DNA of 10,783 nt, taken from NCBI GenBank assembly GCA_019237175.1, contig JAFAHP010000442.1:1-10783 (forward strand), in the 5' to 3' direction. The translations under genes and the position numbers were made by a program. Origin of the DNA: Alphaproteobacteria bacterium. Its GTDB lineage: Bacteria; Pseudomonadota; Alphaproteobacteria; ATCC43930; CGMCC-115725. The notes under the pieces are model-generated. The model was not told the DNA's origin, did not search any database, and saw only the letters and a program-made list of their open reading frames with translations. Position 1 is the stretch's first letter. Every line of letters begins with the position of its first letter. Positions 1-6,666 of this stretch are shown in pieces.

Positions 1-551
1 GGTTCTGTATCTGGGAGAGCACCATTCGTCACAAGCCGACGCTTGGGGGAGGGCGATCGTGGTTTTCGACGAAGCAGCTAATTTCGGGGACACTCGGCAA
101 CCCGTGCCTCGCGAATTCAATCGCTTGCACTGATGCAGCCACGCCAAAAAATCGCCTTTCCGATCGGCCAAGCCGCGAAGCCGGGCTAACAGCAGTCCGC
201 CTCGGGGTCGCGCGCCAGTCCTGCCGTCGCCTTCTATCTTGGCTCTCACCTTTAGCATTCTCGCCAGGGTCGCTTACCACTTGGCTTGGTCGCGAGCTTG
301 AACGGGTGGCGCGCCGCTTTGAATTCGGGCGCGATTTGGACAGACCCTTGTCGCCCGACCGCCCAACTACCACTTGAGAGATTATCGCAGGCTCGGACTT
401 CCGTTCTCGTTGATGGCTCGTCGAGATTGCGGTCGCTCCGGCCGGTAACTTTTGGCCGCGCGAATTTCCGCCGAGGAATGAAACGATTTCTCTCGTGTTG
501 ATATAAGCGGCGTAGGCCAAGATCAGCGAATGAGCAGATACGGGTGAAGGT
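1..551. other. Left-edge region without a supported gene
   Basis: This stretch precedes the XRE regulator and I recognise no gene in it. The plus frame beginning at base 3 stays open to a stop near 365, but it has no clear start and its translation (rich in R, S, L and P) resembles no family I know. A 71-codon plus ORF at 286-501 has no convincing ribosome binding site or motif. A long minus-strand ORF here is mostly the antisense of the XRE gene. The last 100 bases presumably carry the promoter of the regulator gene. I could not fix -35 and -10 boxes with confidence. The segment could be decayed coding sequence or plain intergenic DNA. Confidence 0.5.
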
Positions 552-923
552 ATGGCAAAGCCAAAGAGAGGGCGCTCAACTGCCGCCATTGACGACCACG
601 TCGGGGCAAGGATCCGTGAGCGGCGCATTATGCTGGGTTTGACCCAGCAGCAGCTGGCCGAGATGATCGGCGTCACGTACCAACAGGCGCATAAATACGA
701 ACGCGGCATCAATCGCGTCTCGGCGGGACGGCTGTTCGAGATTGCGCGTGCGCTCAGTGCGCCGATTACTTATTTTTACGAAGGCATCGGCGAGGAAGGT
801 CCGCGCCAAATCACGCCACATCAACGCATGCTGCTTGAAATTGCGCGGAACTTCGCAGAGATCCGCAACGAAAAGCATCAGGAGGCCGTCAGCCAGCTCG
901 CGCGCGCGCTGGCGAGCCGTTGA
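552..923 (+). CDS. XRE-family helix-turn-helix transcriptional regulator
   Basis: A 123-residue, one-domain cytoplasmic DNA-binding protein. The HTH_3/XRE fold covers about residues 18-74. The recognisable core is R-x-R-R-x-x-L-G-L-T-Q-Q-Q-L-A followed by GVTYQQAHKYERGINRVSAG, the usual second-helix, turn and recognition-helix layout. After it comes the family-typical 'LFEIARALSAPITYFYEG' linker. The C-terminal 40 residues are helical and probably support dimerisation. The basic N-terminus (KPKRGR) is common in alphaproteobacterial members. The ATG is preceded by GGTGA (543-547), a fair match to the 16S tail, and no better start lies nearby. Such proteins usually repress or activate local or stress genes. 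The target here is unknown, and the gene stands alone, converging on the CMD-family gene 28 bases away. No partner toxin gene is adjacent, so an antitoxin role is not supported. Confidence 0.93.
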   Translation: MAKPKRGRSTAAIDDHVGARIRERRIMLGLTQQQLAEMIGVTYQQAHKYERGINRVSAGRLFEIARALSAPITYFYEGIGEEGPRQITPHQRMLLEIARNFAEIRNEKHQEAVSQLARALASR

Positions 924-951
924 TGCTACGCAGCACCGAGGGCGTTGTCGC

Positions 952-1503
952 CTAAACCTTGGGGAGCGGGAATTCGTCGATATAGACGAGATACTCGTCC
1001 TCGACGTCGATTTCCAGTGCTGCCATCAAACGCACGAGGGCGTTGTAATGGCCGATCGTAATGAAGAGGTCGAGCAGCCGCTCGTCGTCGAGGCCCTTAC
1101 GCAACACAGAGAAGATTTCGTCTGAGATTTTCAGATTGCGGGTAAGGTCGCGTGCCGCGCACAACACCGCCTTGGCGAGCGGATCGAGCGAACTCGGCCT
1201 GCCGGCTGTTTCCTCAGCGATCGCACGAATGTCCTCGTCGGAGACCTCGAAGTCGCGGCTGATCCGAATGTGGTGCGAGTACTCATAAGCCGAACCGGTA
1301 ATGTACCCGACCTGAAGGATCGCCAATTGCCGTAACCGCGGATCGAGCCGGCTGGCATCGCGGATGTAGCGCGCCAGGGTGTTGAGGCTGCGCGCACCGC
1401 GCGGGCTGTGCGCTAGTAACCGATAAAGGTTGATGTTGCGCGCTAAGAGGTCCTGATGTTCGGGTAAAAGGTCGGATTTGTCGAGATAGGGCAAGCGCGC
1501 CAT
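952..1503 (-). CDS. Carboxymuconolactone decarboxylase (CMD/AhpD-like) family protein
   Basis: A 183-residue all-helical protein of the CMD family (PF02627 type). The diagnostic stretch is about residues 58-95: 'LRQLAILQVGYITGSAYEYS' leading into HHIRISRDFEVSDEDIRAI. This matches the family helix that carries a Glu and His pair (here E74, H77, H78). The AhpD redox motif CXXC is absent; the only cysteine is C115. Thiol peroxidase activity of the AhpD kind is therefore unlikely, and the protein fits the decarboxylase-like or uncharacterised branch. It also has the common N-terminal segment LLPEHQDLLARNINLYRLL. No signal peptide or membrane segment is visible, so it is probably cytosolic. The ATG at 1503 has GGAG about 9 bases upstream on the minus strand. 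It lies downstream of the methyltransferase on the same strand with a 311-base gap, so it may have its own promoter. No protocatechuate-pathway neighbours support a true PcaC role; the substrate is unknown. Confidence 0.9.
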   Translation of the reverse strand: MARLPYLDKSDLLPEHQDLLARNINLYRLLAHSPRGARSLNTLARYIRDASRLDPRLRQLAILQVGYITGSAYEYSHHIRISRDFEVSDEDIRAIAEETAGRPSSLDPLAKAVLCAARDLTRNLKISDEIFSVLRKGLDDERLLDLFITIGHYNALVRLMAALEIDVEDEYLVYIDEFPLPKV

Positions 1504-1814
1504 CGCCGTTGCTCCGTGCTACTCTCGGGTTCTCTGTAGTACATCGTCCACGCGGTTTTTGCTGCATTCTCGCGGTTATCCGCACACTCGACCAGAGTCG
1601 AGGGTGCGTGCGGAGCCCGGGTCCCGGGGCAATTGAGACTTCGATCCCGATCCTACACCGCGAGGATACCGGAGTGTGTGGAAGACGCAGCGGGGGTAGG
1701 AAGGGGACCGCCGGAATGTCCGTGCAGAACTTGCGCCGAGCGGTGGCGCATCATCAGGATTGACAGGTGTAACAAGATCGACGCGCTGCCTGGATCAGGA
1801 AGCTGCTCTACTTG
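1504..1814. other. Intergenic region between methyltransferase and CMD-family gene
   Basis: These 311 bases separate two minus-strand genes. Overlapping short ORFs on both strands give low-complexity R/P/G-rich translations without family features, and I treat them as chance. The main structure is a strong imperfect hairpin at 1581-1608, described separately. A GC-rich repeat of CCCGGG lies just beside it (about 1615-1629). The region probably holds the promoter and 5' leader of the CMD-family gene. I saw no tRNA or mobile-element end. Confidence 0.5.
1581..1608 (-). promoter_or_regulatory. Candidate hairpin in leader of the CMD-family gene
   Basis: Arms CGCAC (1581-1585) and GTGCG (1604-1608) flank a single A/G mismatch. 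Inner arms CTCGAC (1587-1592) and GTCGAG (1597-1602) close a four-base loop. Together they make 11 paired bases with one mismatch. On the minus strand it lies 78 bases upstream of the CMD start. Neither strand has a T-run straight after it, so it does not look like a standard intrinsic terminator. It could be an operator, an RNA leader structure or a processing site. Confidence 0.35.
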
Positions 1815-2621
1815 TTACCGCGGTACAACACCGCGGCAGGACAAGGCGACCGCAACAAACGAGCGCGGGCCATCGGGCCGGCCGCACAGATAGGCCGAAC
1901 GCAAGTGTCGTTCGAGGCGGTCGCGGCGGCCAGGATCGAGGCTCGCGACGTAATCCCCGAGCATTCCTTCTCCGCTGGCGTAGGGGCTCCAATAATCCTC
2001 GAAATCAGCGAAATCCATGCGGATCGCAAGCGAACGCTCATCGATTTCTCTAAGACCCGCCTCGGCCCAGATCCGCGGCAATGCGCCAGGGGCATAAATC
2101 GCACGTCCCATAGTCCGATCGCGCGCGGCGGCCGCAGCCTCGTCGAGGACGGCGGCGGTATCCCAGAACATGCGATTGGCCACAGCACCTCCAGGCGAAT
2201 CCCAGAACGCGGCGCACACAACCCCTCCCGGGCGCGTGACCCGTCGCATCTCGGCCACCGCCTGTTCCGGCCGCGGCACCACGGCTGGCAAGACCAGCAT
2301 CGACACCGCACAATCGAAGCTCGCATCGGCAAAGCGCAAAGCACTGCCGTCGCCGTGTTCGATGCGGATACGCGGATCACGGTTTTTTGTCTTGGCGGCG
2401 GCAAGGTAGATCTCGGAATGGTCGATTGCGGTCAGGCTGGCGATGTCCGCGGCCTCGGGCAGCGCAAAGGTTAGGCTGCCGGTGCCGCAGCCGACCTCCA
2501 ATATGTTCTCACCGGCAGCAATGCCGGCATGCTTGATAAAGGCCGGGGCAAGACGTCGGCTCCAGCGGCCCATCAGGCGCTCGTAATTGGCGGCATCGCG
2601 CGCAACGAACATCGACGGCAT
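1815..2621 (-). CDS. Class I SAM-dependent methyltransferase
   Basis: A 268-residue cytosolic Rossmann-fold methyltransferase of the Methyltransf_11/25 type. Motif I is LEVGCGTGSL (residues 41-50). The acidic residue after strand 2 is D67 in TAIDHSE. The HGDG segment (89-92) precedes the motif II/III strand FDCAVSML, and RRVTRPGGVV (126-135) is the post-motif III loop seen in UbiE-like enzymes. The N-terminal ANYERLMGRWSRRLAPAFI is common in proteobacterial relatives whose substrates are not known. I chose ATG 2621 because the similarity begins at MFVARD. An A/G-rich stretch (AAGAAAGGG) lies about 9 bases upstream on the minus strand. The open frame extends to 2765, but that part (C- and K-rich) looks non-coding. 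It is transcribed divergently from the lipoprotein unit. The acceptor substrate cannot be told from sequence. Confidence 0.92.
   Translation of the reverse strand: MPSMFVARDAANYERLMGRWSRRLAPAFIKHAGIAAGENILEVGCGTGSLTFALPEAADIASLTAIDHSEIYLAAAKTKNRDPRIRIEHGDGSALRFADASFDCAVSMLVLPAVVPRPEQAVAEMRRVTRPGGVVCAAFWDSPGGAVANRMFWDTAAVLDEAAAAARDRTMGRAIYAPGALPRIWAEAGLREIDERSLAIRMDFADFEDYWSPYASGEGMLGDYVASLDPGRRDRLERHLRSAYLCGRPDGPRSFVAVALSCRGVVPR
1818..1836 (-). terminator. Hairpin over the 3' end of the methyltransferase gene
   Basis: CCGCGGT (1818-1824) pairs with ACCGCGG (1830-1836) around a five-base loop, covering the last codons of the methyltransferase. It is GC-rich and placed where a terminator might be, but no T-run follows on the minus strand. 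Much of it may also be codon-driven. I hold it as weak. Confidence 0.2.
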
Positions 2622-2891
2622 TGTGTGTCGCCCTTTCTTATATTTGTTCGCCGATTGGCGCTTGGCGTGCCGCAGTTCGCCCTTTATAAAACCTCCGCAA
2701 AGCAGCGGCGTTGCGCAGTCGCGGCATTTATTCTCTACCCTGACCGCGGTGGGATTGTCCGTCAAGTACCATTCGGTAACGCGGTATCCCTGATCCGCTT
2801 TGGAAGGGAACGCAAATGTCTAAGTTTGCCATCGCTATTCTTCTTTGCTGAGATATGCTGCGCTACTACTTTACCGAATTTCGAGGCAAAC
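2622..2891. promoter_or_regulatory. Divergent intergenic region
   Basis: These 270 bases separate the minus-strand methyltransferase start from the plus-strand lipoprotein start and must hold both promoters. The AT content is higher than in the flanking genes, notably around TATATTTGTTC (about 2639-2649) and CTTTATAAAA (about 2682-2691). The latter could serve as a -10-like element for the minus strand, but I cannot assign boxes firmly. Two TTGGCG repeats lie near 2655-2666. A short ORF (2816-2851) lies in the plus-strand leader. Confidence 0.4.
2816..2851 (+). CDS. Candidate 11-residue leader ORF
   Basis: ATG at 2816 begins an ORF that ends at TGA 2849-2851 and reads MSKFAIAILLC. It has the best Shine-Dalgarno match of the neighbourhood: GGAAGGGA (2802-2809), six bases before the ATG. 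The product resembles a truncated lipoprotein signal: a Lys, a short hydrophobic run, then Cys. It lies 40 bases before the GTG chosen for the lipoprotein. It could be a translated leader peptide, a relic of the original start of the lipoprotein gene, or chance. There is no homology support. Confidence 0.3.
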   Translation: MSKFAIAILLC

Positions 2892-3347
2892 GTGGTCCAC
2901 CGTCCAGCCAGATGGTCTTTTTCGTGCGCCGTCCTGATACTGTGCCTCACGGCGCTTTTAGCATGCGCCGTGCCGCCCGCGCCACTGCGCAACCCATTCA
3001 TCGGGACCTGGGCAACGAGCGACAACGACACGATCAGCATTCGTCAAGATACGGTCGTCCAACACCAATCGGACGGACAGAACATTCCTCTCGACCGCCA
3101 GACCTGCAACGGCACCTTCAGCTTTAGTTACACGGTACAGACGCGTGAGGCGTTGACCGGACTGCTACCGCGCCAACCCGACCTCGACAAGAATTTGTCG
3201 ACGCTGCTGTCCGCGCCAACGTATCCTGTCGCTCAGCTACGCTGCGATCGGGGCGATCACACCTATGTGCTGCTTAATGACCACGCATTGGTGGTGATCT
3301 ATCGTGATGGTGATATAGGGGTGGTCCAGCGTTTGGCTCGGCGTTAA
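2892..3347 (+). CDS. Predicted lipoprotein of unknown function
   Basis: From GTG 2892 the product has 151 residues. It has a basic n-region (VHRPARW), a hydrophobic stretch FSCAVLILCLTALLAC and a lipobox LLAC with the lipidated cysteine at C25. Residue +2 is Ala, so by the usual rule it would go to the outer membrane. The mature part begins with FIGTWATSDNDTISIRQDTV, a beta-rich pattern reminiscent of small lipocalin-like 'GTW' proteins, but I cannot name a family. Two further cysteines (in QTCNGTF and QLRCDRG) could form a periplasmic disulfide. I chose the start because GAGG (2883-2886) lies five bases upstream and the signal follows at once. The frame is open further upstream to 2529, overlapping the antisense of the methyltransferase, and that part looks non-coding. 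It is the first gene of the unit leading to the two-component system, so a sensor-accessory role is possible but unproven. Confidence 0.75.
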   Translation: MVHRPARWSFSCAVLILCLTALLACAVPPAPLRNPFIGTWATSDNDTISIRQDTVVQHQSDGQNIPLDRQTCNGTFSFSYTVQTREALTGLLPRQPDLDKNLSTLLSAPTYPVAQLRCDRGDHTYVLLNDHALVVIYRDGDIGVVQRLARR

Positions 3348-3362
3348 TTTTGTGTTATATTT

Positions 3363-3950
3363 ATGATCAGCAAGAGAGAGTCGGGTGCGAGCCGAGTTGT
3401 GGCAGGAGGTAATTGGGTTGAGCGGCACCGTTCGCTTTTCTACCCTACGCTAATGAGCTTAGGTATTGGCGTGCTTGTGTCCTGCGCCGAAAAGCCGCCA
3501 CCGCCGCCACCGCAGCCCGTGGCATATGAACCGCCCCCGTCGCCACCGGCGGTGTCTCCTCGGCGGCAGCGCGTGTTTCCGCTGCCAGCCCATAAGCCAG
3601 CCCCTCCGCCTGAGAAGGAGGCGAACCCGCTCAATGCCGGAACCGGGACGTTGGCTCTTGCGGCGCCGGAATCTAATGTTCGTGAAGAGACCCAGAGGCC
3701 GCTCACCGCGACCCAGTTGATCGGGCTCGACGAGCCGACGGCCCGGCGTTTGCTCGGGGTTGCGGGTGAACAGGCAGAAGCACCGCCGGCGAAAATTTGG
3801 CGCTATCGCAGTCTGACTTGTGAACTCGACCTGTTCTTTTATCTCGATTTGCGCAGCGGTAAGATGCGAATACTTCATTATTCTTTTAAGGGGGACGAAG
3901 GCGGTAAGGAGAATTGCCTCCGTTCACTTGTGGTTGCGCGCGGTCCGTGA
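3363..3950 (+). CDS. Proline-rich lipoprotein with C-terminal BamE/SmpA-like segment, function unknown
   Basis: The product has 195 residues if ATG 3363 is used. A hydrophobic run FYPTLMSLGIGVLVSC ends in lipobox LVSC (C41, Ala at +2). Residues 45-80 are proline-rich (KPPPPPP and PPPSPPA), a linker type found in proteins that cross or contact peptidoglycan. The C-terminal domain (about 113-190) reads TQLIGLDEPTARRLLG, then IWRYRSLTCELDLFFYLD and a final CLRSL. The 'L-x-G-L-x-x-x-x-x-x-x-L-L-G' opening with W-R-Y recalls BamE/SmpA-like small domains, and its two cysteines (C158 and C188) may pair. The start is uncertain. No good Shine-Dalgarno precedes ATG 3363, the n-region is unusually long, and GTG 3399 or ATG 3453 are alternatives. 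A GGAGGT at 3405-3410 has no suitable in-frame start after it. It is 12 bases upstream of the response regulator and probably co-transcribed. Confidence 0.8.
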   Translation: MISKRESGASRVVAGGNWVERHRSLFYPTLMSLGIGVLVSCAEKPPPPPPQPVAYEPPPSPPAVSPRRQRVFPLPAHKPAPPPEKEANPLNAGTGTLALAAPESNVREETQRPLTATQLIGLDEPTARRLLGVAGEQAEAPPAKIWRYRSLTCELDLFFYLDLRSGKMRILHYSFKGDEGGKENCLRSLVVARGP

Positions 3951-3962
3951 GACCTGTCGACG

Positions 3963-4682
3963 ATGCCGCATTTGCTTCTCGTTGACGACGACGGTCCGTT
4001 TCGGGAGTCGCTTGGCCTCAACTTGATCGATGAAGGCTACGAAGTCACCAGCTTCGATAATGGCAGGGACGCACTTTCCTATCTCGAGGAGGGCGGCGCC
4101 GCCGACGTGATACTGCTCGATTGGCGAATGCCGCAAATGAGCGGGATAGAAGTACTGCGTCGAATGCGTGGAAGCGGGATCACGATTCCGGTCATTTTTC
4201 TGACTGTGCTCTCAGACGACGTCTACGAAGAGGCAGCTCTCGCCGGCGGAGCGGTAGATTTCATCGATAAGTCGCGACGGCCTTCGATCCTGATCCGGCG
4301 GTTGCAGCTCATCACGAACGGCGCGCGGCCAGCCGCCGACCCCGAATTGAAGAGGGCGGAAAGAATAGCGGTCGGCCCGTTGGAGCTACGGTTAGACACC
4401 AGCCGCGCACTCTGGTCGGGGCAAGAAATCGAATTGACGTTGACGGAATTCAAGATCCTCGTGCTACTTGTAGAAAAAGCTGGGCAAGACGTCGGCTACC
4501 GCGACATCTACGATCTCGTTCACGGCAGGAATTTCGTCGCCGGGCACGGAGCAGAGGGGTACCGCGCCAATGTCCGTACCTTCATCAAGCGCATCCGTAA
4601 GAAGTTCCGCGACATCGATGCAGGTTTCGACCAAATCGAAAACTACGCCGGCTTTGGATACCGGTGGATCCCGAACCAGTGA
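3963..4682 (+). CDS. OmpR/PhoB-family response regulator, ChvI-like
   Basis: A 239-residue cytoplasmic transcription factor. The receiver domain covers about residues 1-118. The acidic pocket is D8, D9 and D10, the phospho-acceptor is D53 in VILLDWRMPQMSG, the switch threonine is T81 in VIFLTVLSDD, and the conserved lysine is K103 in DFIDKS (the usual cis-proline after it is replaced by Ser). The winged-helix domain spans about 136-238, with LTLTEFKILVLLVEKAGQ and the recognition-helix region YRANVRTFIKRIRKKF, ending in AGFGYRW. The linker and 'IRKKFRDIDAGFDQIENYAG' closely follow the ChvI branch, whose members pair with ChvG/ExoS kinases in envelope and acid-stress control. The start ATG gives the family-typical MPHLLLVDDD. 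The 3' end overlaps the 5' end of its kinase gene, so the two are very likely a co-translated pair. Confidence 0.95.
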   Translation: MPHLLLVDDDGPFRESLGLNLIDEGYEVTSFDNGRDALSYLEEGGAADVILLDWRMPQMSGIEVLRRMRGSGITIPVIFLTVLSDDVYEEAALAGGAVDFIDKSRRPSILIRRLQLITNGARPAADPELKRAERIAVGPLELRLDTSRALWSGQEIELTLTEFKILVLLVEKAGQDVGYRDIYDLVHGRNFVAGHGAEGYRANVRTFIKRIRKKFRDIDAGFDQIENYAGFGYRWIPNQ

Positions 4683-6207
4683 ATTGCGGCGGCGGCTACG
4701 CTGGGCGTGGTCGCTAACAGGAAAGACCATTCTCCTGGCAATTATCTTTCTGCTGGTCCCAGCGTTTCTCTATATTCAGTTCCGAAACGCATATGAAGAG
4801 GGCCAGGATTTGTTGCTGCGTAGTGTTCGCGCCCAAGGGCGGGTGATCAGCCGGTCGCTCCTATCTGATCTGCAAAATGCGGATAGCGACACACTGCCCA
4901 AGCTCGGCGCTAGCCTGTCACGCTTCGCCGGCGAAGTCACGACGATCAAGCTGCTTCTGGCCCCAACGGGTGCAGCGAGCGATGATTTTTATTATGTCGC
5001 GTCTTGGCCCACGGTGGCGCCGGCGAACTTGCAAGCCGAGCGAAATACTCTGGCTCAGCAAGGTGTCCTCGACCGGCTCGCCCGGAACTGTCGGGGCGAG
5101 ATGGAGTATTCGCTGATCTATCACCGTCCGACCGGGGGGGCCGAGATTGTCACCGCCGTAACCCCACTTGCCACTCCGGTGGGTTGTTGGGCGATAGTAG
5201 CCTCGTTTTCCGAAGATGCCTTTCCCTCGGCTCATCTTGGCCAGCCATACTGGGCGACGCCCGCGATCCGCCTAGCAGCGGTGATATATCTTGCGATGGC
5301 TGCAATCACCTTTTCGACGTTGCTCGGTGTGCGCCGCGGTCTGCGACGGTTCGCCCGGCGGGCACGGTATATTCGTACGCAAGGACCGGATGCAGGGTCG
5401 TTCGGGGCGCGCGCAGATGTGCCCGAACTGGGTGAAGTTGCCGCGGAGTTCGACCGCATGATCGAAGCGATCCATCGTTCCGCCGCCGAAATCCGTCGGG
5501 CAGCGGAAGACAACGCCCACGCGTTCAAAACGCCGATAGCGGTCATTCGCCAGTCCCTCGAGCCGCTGCGCCGCAGCGCTCCCCTGGACAATCCCCGCGC
5601 ACAACGTGCAATTGGCCTCGTCGAGCATGCCCTCGACCGTCTGGACGGGCTCGTCGCCTCAGCGCGGGAACTCGACGAGGCGACCGCCGATCTAATCGAT
5701 GAGCCCCTGGCGCGAGTTGATCTCGGGCGAGTTCTCGGTCGGCTGGTCCAGCAGCGCTCGGCAATCCACGACGATCGCGACGTGACGATTTTACTGACCA
5801 GTCGTGACCTGACGATTACGAGAGATCTCTTGCCCGGCCTCCATGTACTCGGCAGCGAAGCTATGATCGAGACAGTTTTCGACAATCTTATCGACAACGC
5901 GATGTCGTTTTCGCCGGCCGGCAGCGAGGTCGTTGTCCATGTTTCGCCGGATGGCCAATTTGCCCATTTGATCGTCTCCGATCGTGGACCGGGGGTGCCT
6001 GAAGACCATCTCGAACGCATCTTCGATCGCTACTATTCCGAGCGCCGTGATGCGGCAGCGGGTGCATCCGGCAGCTATTTCGGGATTGGACTATGGATTG
6101 CACGCCGCAACGTTGAGGCAATGGGCGGAACCGTCATTGCCGAGAACCGCTCGCCGCATGGACTACGGGTTCATGTTCGCCTTCCGTTAGCGCCCGGCCG
6201 GGGCTGA
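4618..6207 (+). CDS. Membrane sensor histidine kinase, ChvG/ExoS-like partner of the upstream regulator
   Basis: From ATG 4618 the product has 529 residues. A first membrane helix (about 36-54, ILLAIIFLLVPAFLYI) and a second (about 215-237, RLAAVIYLAMAAITFSTLLG) enclose a periplasmic sensor domain of about 160 residues with two cysteines (C158 and C190). A HAMP-like segment follows, then the H-box EDNAHAFKTP with phospho-accepting H302. The catalytic ATPase domain has an N-box FDNLIDNA (N423, N427), G1 DRGPG (455-459), an F-box IFDRYY and G2 GIGLW (489-493). All residues needed for kinase activity are present. The start is uncertain. ATG 4618 lies inside the regulator gene and overlaps it by 65 bases. 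TTG 4684 just after the regulator stop is the main alternative and would still leave a short n-region before the first helix. The kinase very probably phosphorylates the adjacent regulator; the signal it senses is unknown. Confidence 0.94.
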   Translation: MQVSTKSKTTPALDTGGSRTSELRRRLRWAWSLTGKTILLAIIFLLVPAFLYIQFRNAYEEGQDLLLRSVRAQGRVISRSLLSDLQNADSDTLPKLGASLSRFAGEVTTIKLLLAPTGAASDDFYYVASWPTVAPANLQAERNTLAQQGVLDRLARNCRGEMEYSLIYHRPTGGAEIVTAVTPLATPVGCWAIVASFSEDAFPSAHLGQPYWATPAIRLAAVIYLAMAAITFSTLLGVRRGLRRFARRARYIRTQGPDAGSFGARADVPELGEVAAEFDRMIEAIHRSAAEIRRAAEDNAHAFKTPIAVIRQSLEPLRRSAPLDNPRAQRAIGLVEHALDRLDGLVASARELDEATADLIDEPLARVDLGRVLGRLVQQRSAIHDDRDVTILLTSRDLTITRDLLPGLHVLGSEAMIETVFDNLIDNAMSFSPAGSEVVVHVSPDGQFAHLIVSDRGPGVPEDHLERIFDRYYSERRDAAAGASGSYFGIGLWIARRNVEAMGGTVIAENRSPHGLRVHVRLPLAPGRG

Positions 6208-6237
6208 TACGCGTTCTGGCGGGTGTCTCCCAGTTCC

Positions 6238-6573
6238 ATGGAAGCGCGGCTTAAGACCGAGTTGTGGATCAGGGCATTGATTCGGCGTTGCGATATCGCG
6301 GCGCTTGCAATTGCGGTGGTGGCCCGTGGCGACAGTGACTCCGGCGCAATTCTGCTGAAGTTCAACACTCGCGAGGAAGGTTGCTCGGTGCTAACTCAAG
6401 CGCGTAATCCTGCGGGTGAGCTGGTTTGGATGCGCGCGACTGGCCCGGCGCTCGTTTCCGAGAGCGATGCTGATGCGTACATCGCCCGCCAGCGGCGGCG
6501 CGATCCCGATTTATGGGTTGTCGAGATCGAGAGCGCATCACCGTGTGCGGTCCTCGACGGATATATTATTTGA
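6238..6573 (+). CDS. DUF1491 family protein
   Basis: A 111-residue small cytosolic protein matching the DUF1491 pattern. It starts with ARLKTELWIRALIRRC, then has VVARGDSDSGAILLKFN, and a C-terminal half with DADAYIARQRRRDPDLWVVE running into IE. Length and both hallmark segments (the GD.D.GA.L.K.N strand pair and R..DPDLWVVEIE) fit the family. The function of the family is not known. I chose ATG 6238 because it places the conserved RLKTELW five residues from the start, as in relatives. An in-frame GTG at 6223 is possible but adds only SPSS. The gene follows the kinase by 30 bases and is the last member of the putative operon. Whether it has any link with the signalling pair is unknown. Confidence 0.92.
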   Translation: MEARLKTELWIRALIRRCDIAALAIAVVARGDSDSGAILLKFNTREEGCSVLTQARNPAGELVWMRATGPALVSESDADAYIARQRRRDPDLWVVEIESASPCAVLDGYII

Positions 6574-6632
6574 GCGAATTGGGGAGGTGGCAACAATCGG
6601 AAACAAAAGGCCGGGCCCGCAAGGTGGATGGA

Positions 6633-6653
6633 CCTACCGGTGGCTACGGTAGG
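6633..6653 (+). terminator. Candidate terminator-like hairpin after DUF1491
   Basis: CCTACCG (6633-6639) and CGGTAGG (6647-6653) form a perfect seven-base stem with a seven-base loop, 60 bases after the DUF1491 stop. It is well placed to separate the two-component unit from the next operon. The downstream sequence ATGCGGTTTC has only a short T stretch, so intrinsic termination would be weak. Confidence 0.35.
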
Positions 6654-6666
6654 ATGCGGTTTCAAA

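Noticed and set aside
8..60. Sequence CTGGGAGAGCACC resembling a tRNA D-arm
   Set aside because: No matching acceptor, anticodon or T stem can be built around it, so it is not a tRNA gene.
3..365. Plus frame open for 120 codons from the left edge, possibly the end of a gene
   Set aside because: No start inside the window and no recognisable motif. A frame of this length is expected by chance in GC-rich DNA.
29..712. Long minus-strand ORF of 227 codons
   Set aside because: Its first half is the antisense of the well-supported XRE gene and the rest is R/S-rich without family features.
552..923. XRE protein as antitoxin of a toxin-antitoxin pair
   Set aside because: No small toxin gene lies on either side; the neighbour is a CMD-family enzyme on the opposite strand.
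1633..1893. Cys-containing 86-codon ORF in the CMD-methyltransferase gap
   Set aside because: CPCRTC looks tempting, but there is no Shine-Dalgarno support, it runs into the methyltransferase antisense and the composition is random-like.
1812..2474. 220-codon plus-strand ORF opposite the methyltransferase
   Set aside because: The minus strand carries clear SAM-methyltransferase motifs; the plus frame has none.
2529..2891. Upstream extension of the first lipoprotein to give 272 residues
   Set aside because: It would run antisense to the methyltransferase start and put 120 residues before the signal sequence, destroying it.
5232..6020. 262-codon minus-strand ORF opposite the ChvG-like kinase
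   Set aside because: Antisense shadow of a gene with full kinase motifs; its translation is S/R-rich and unlike any family.
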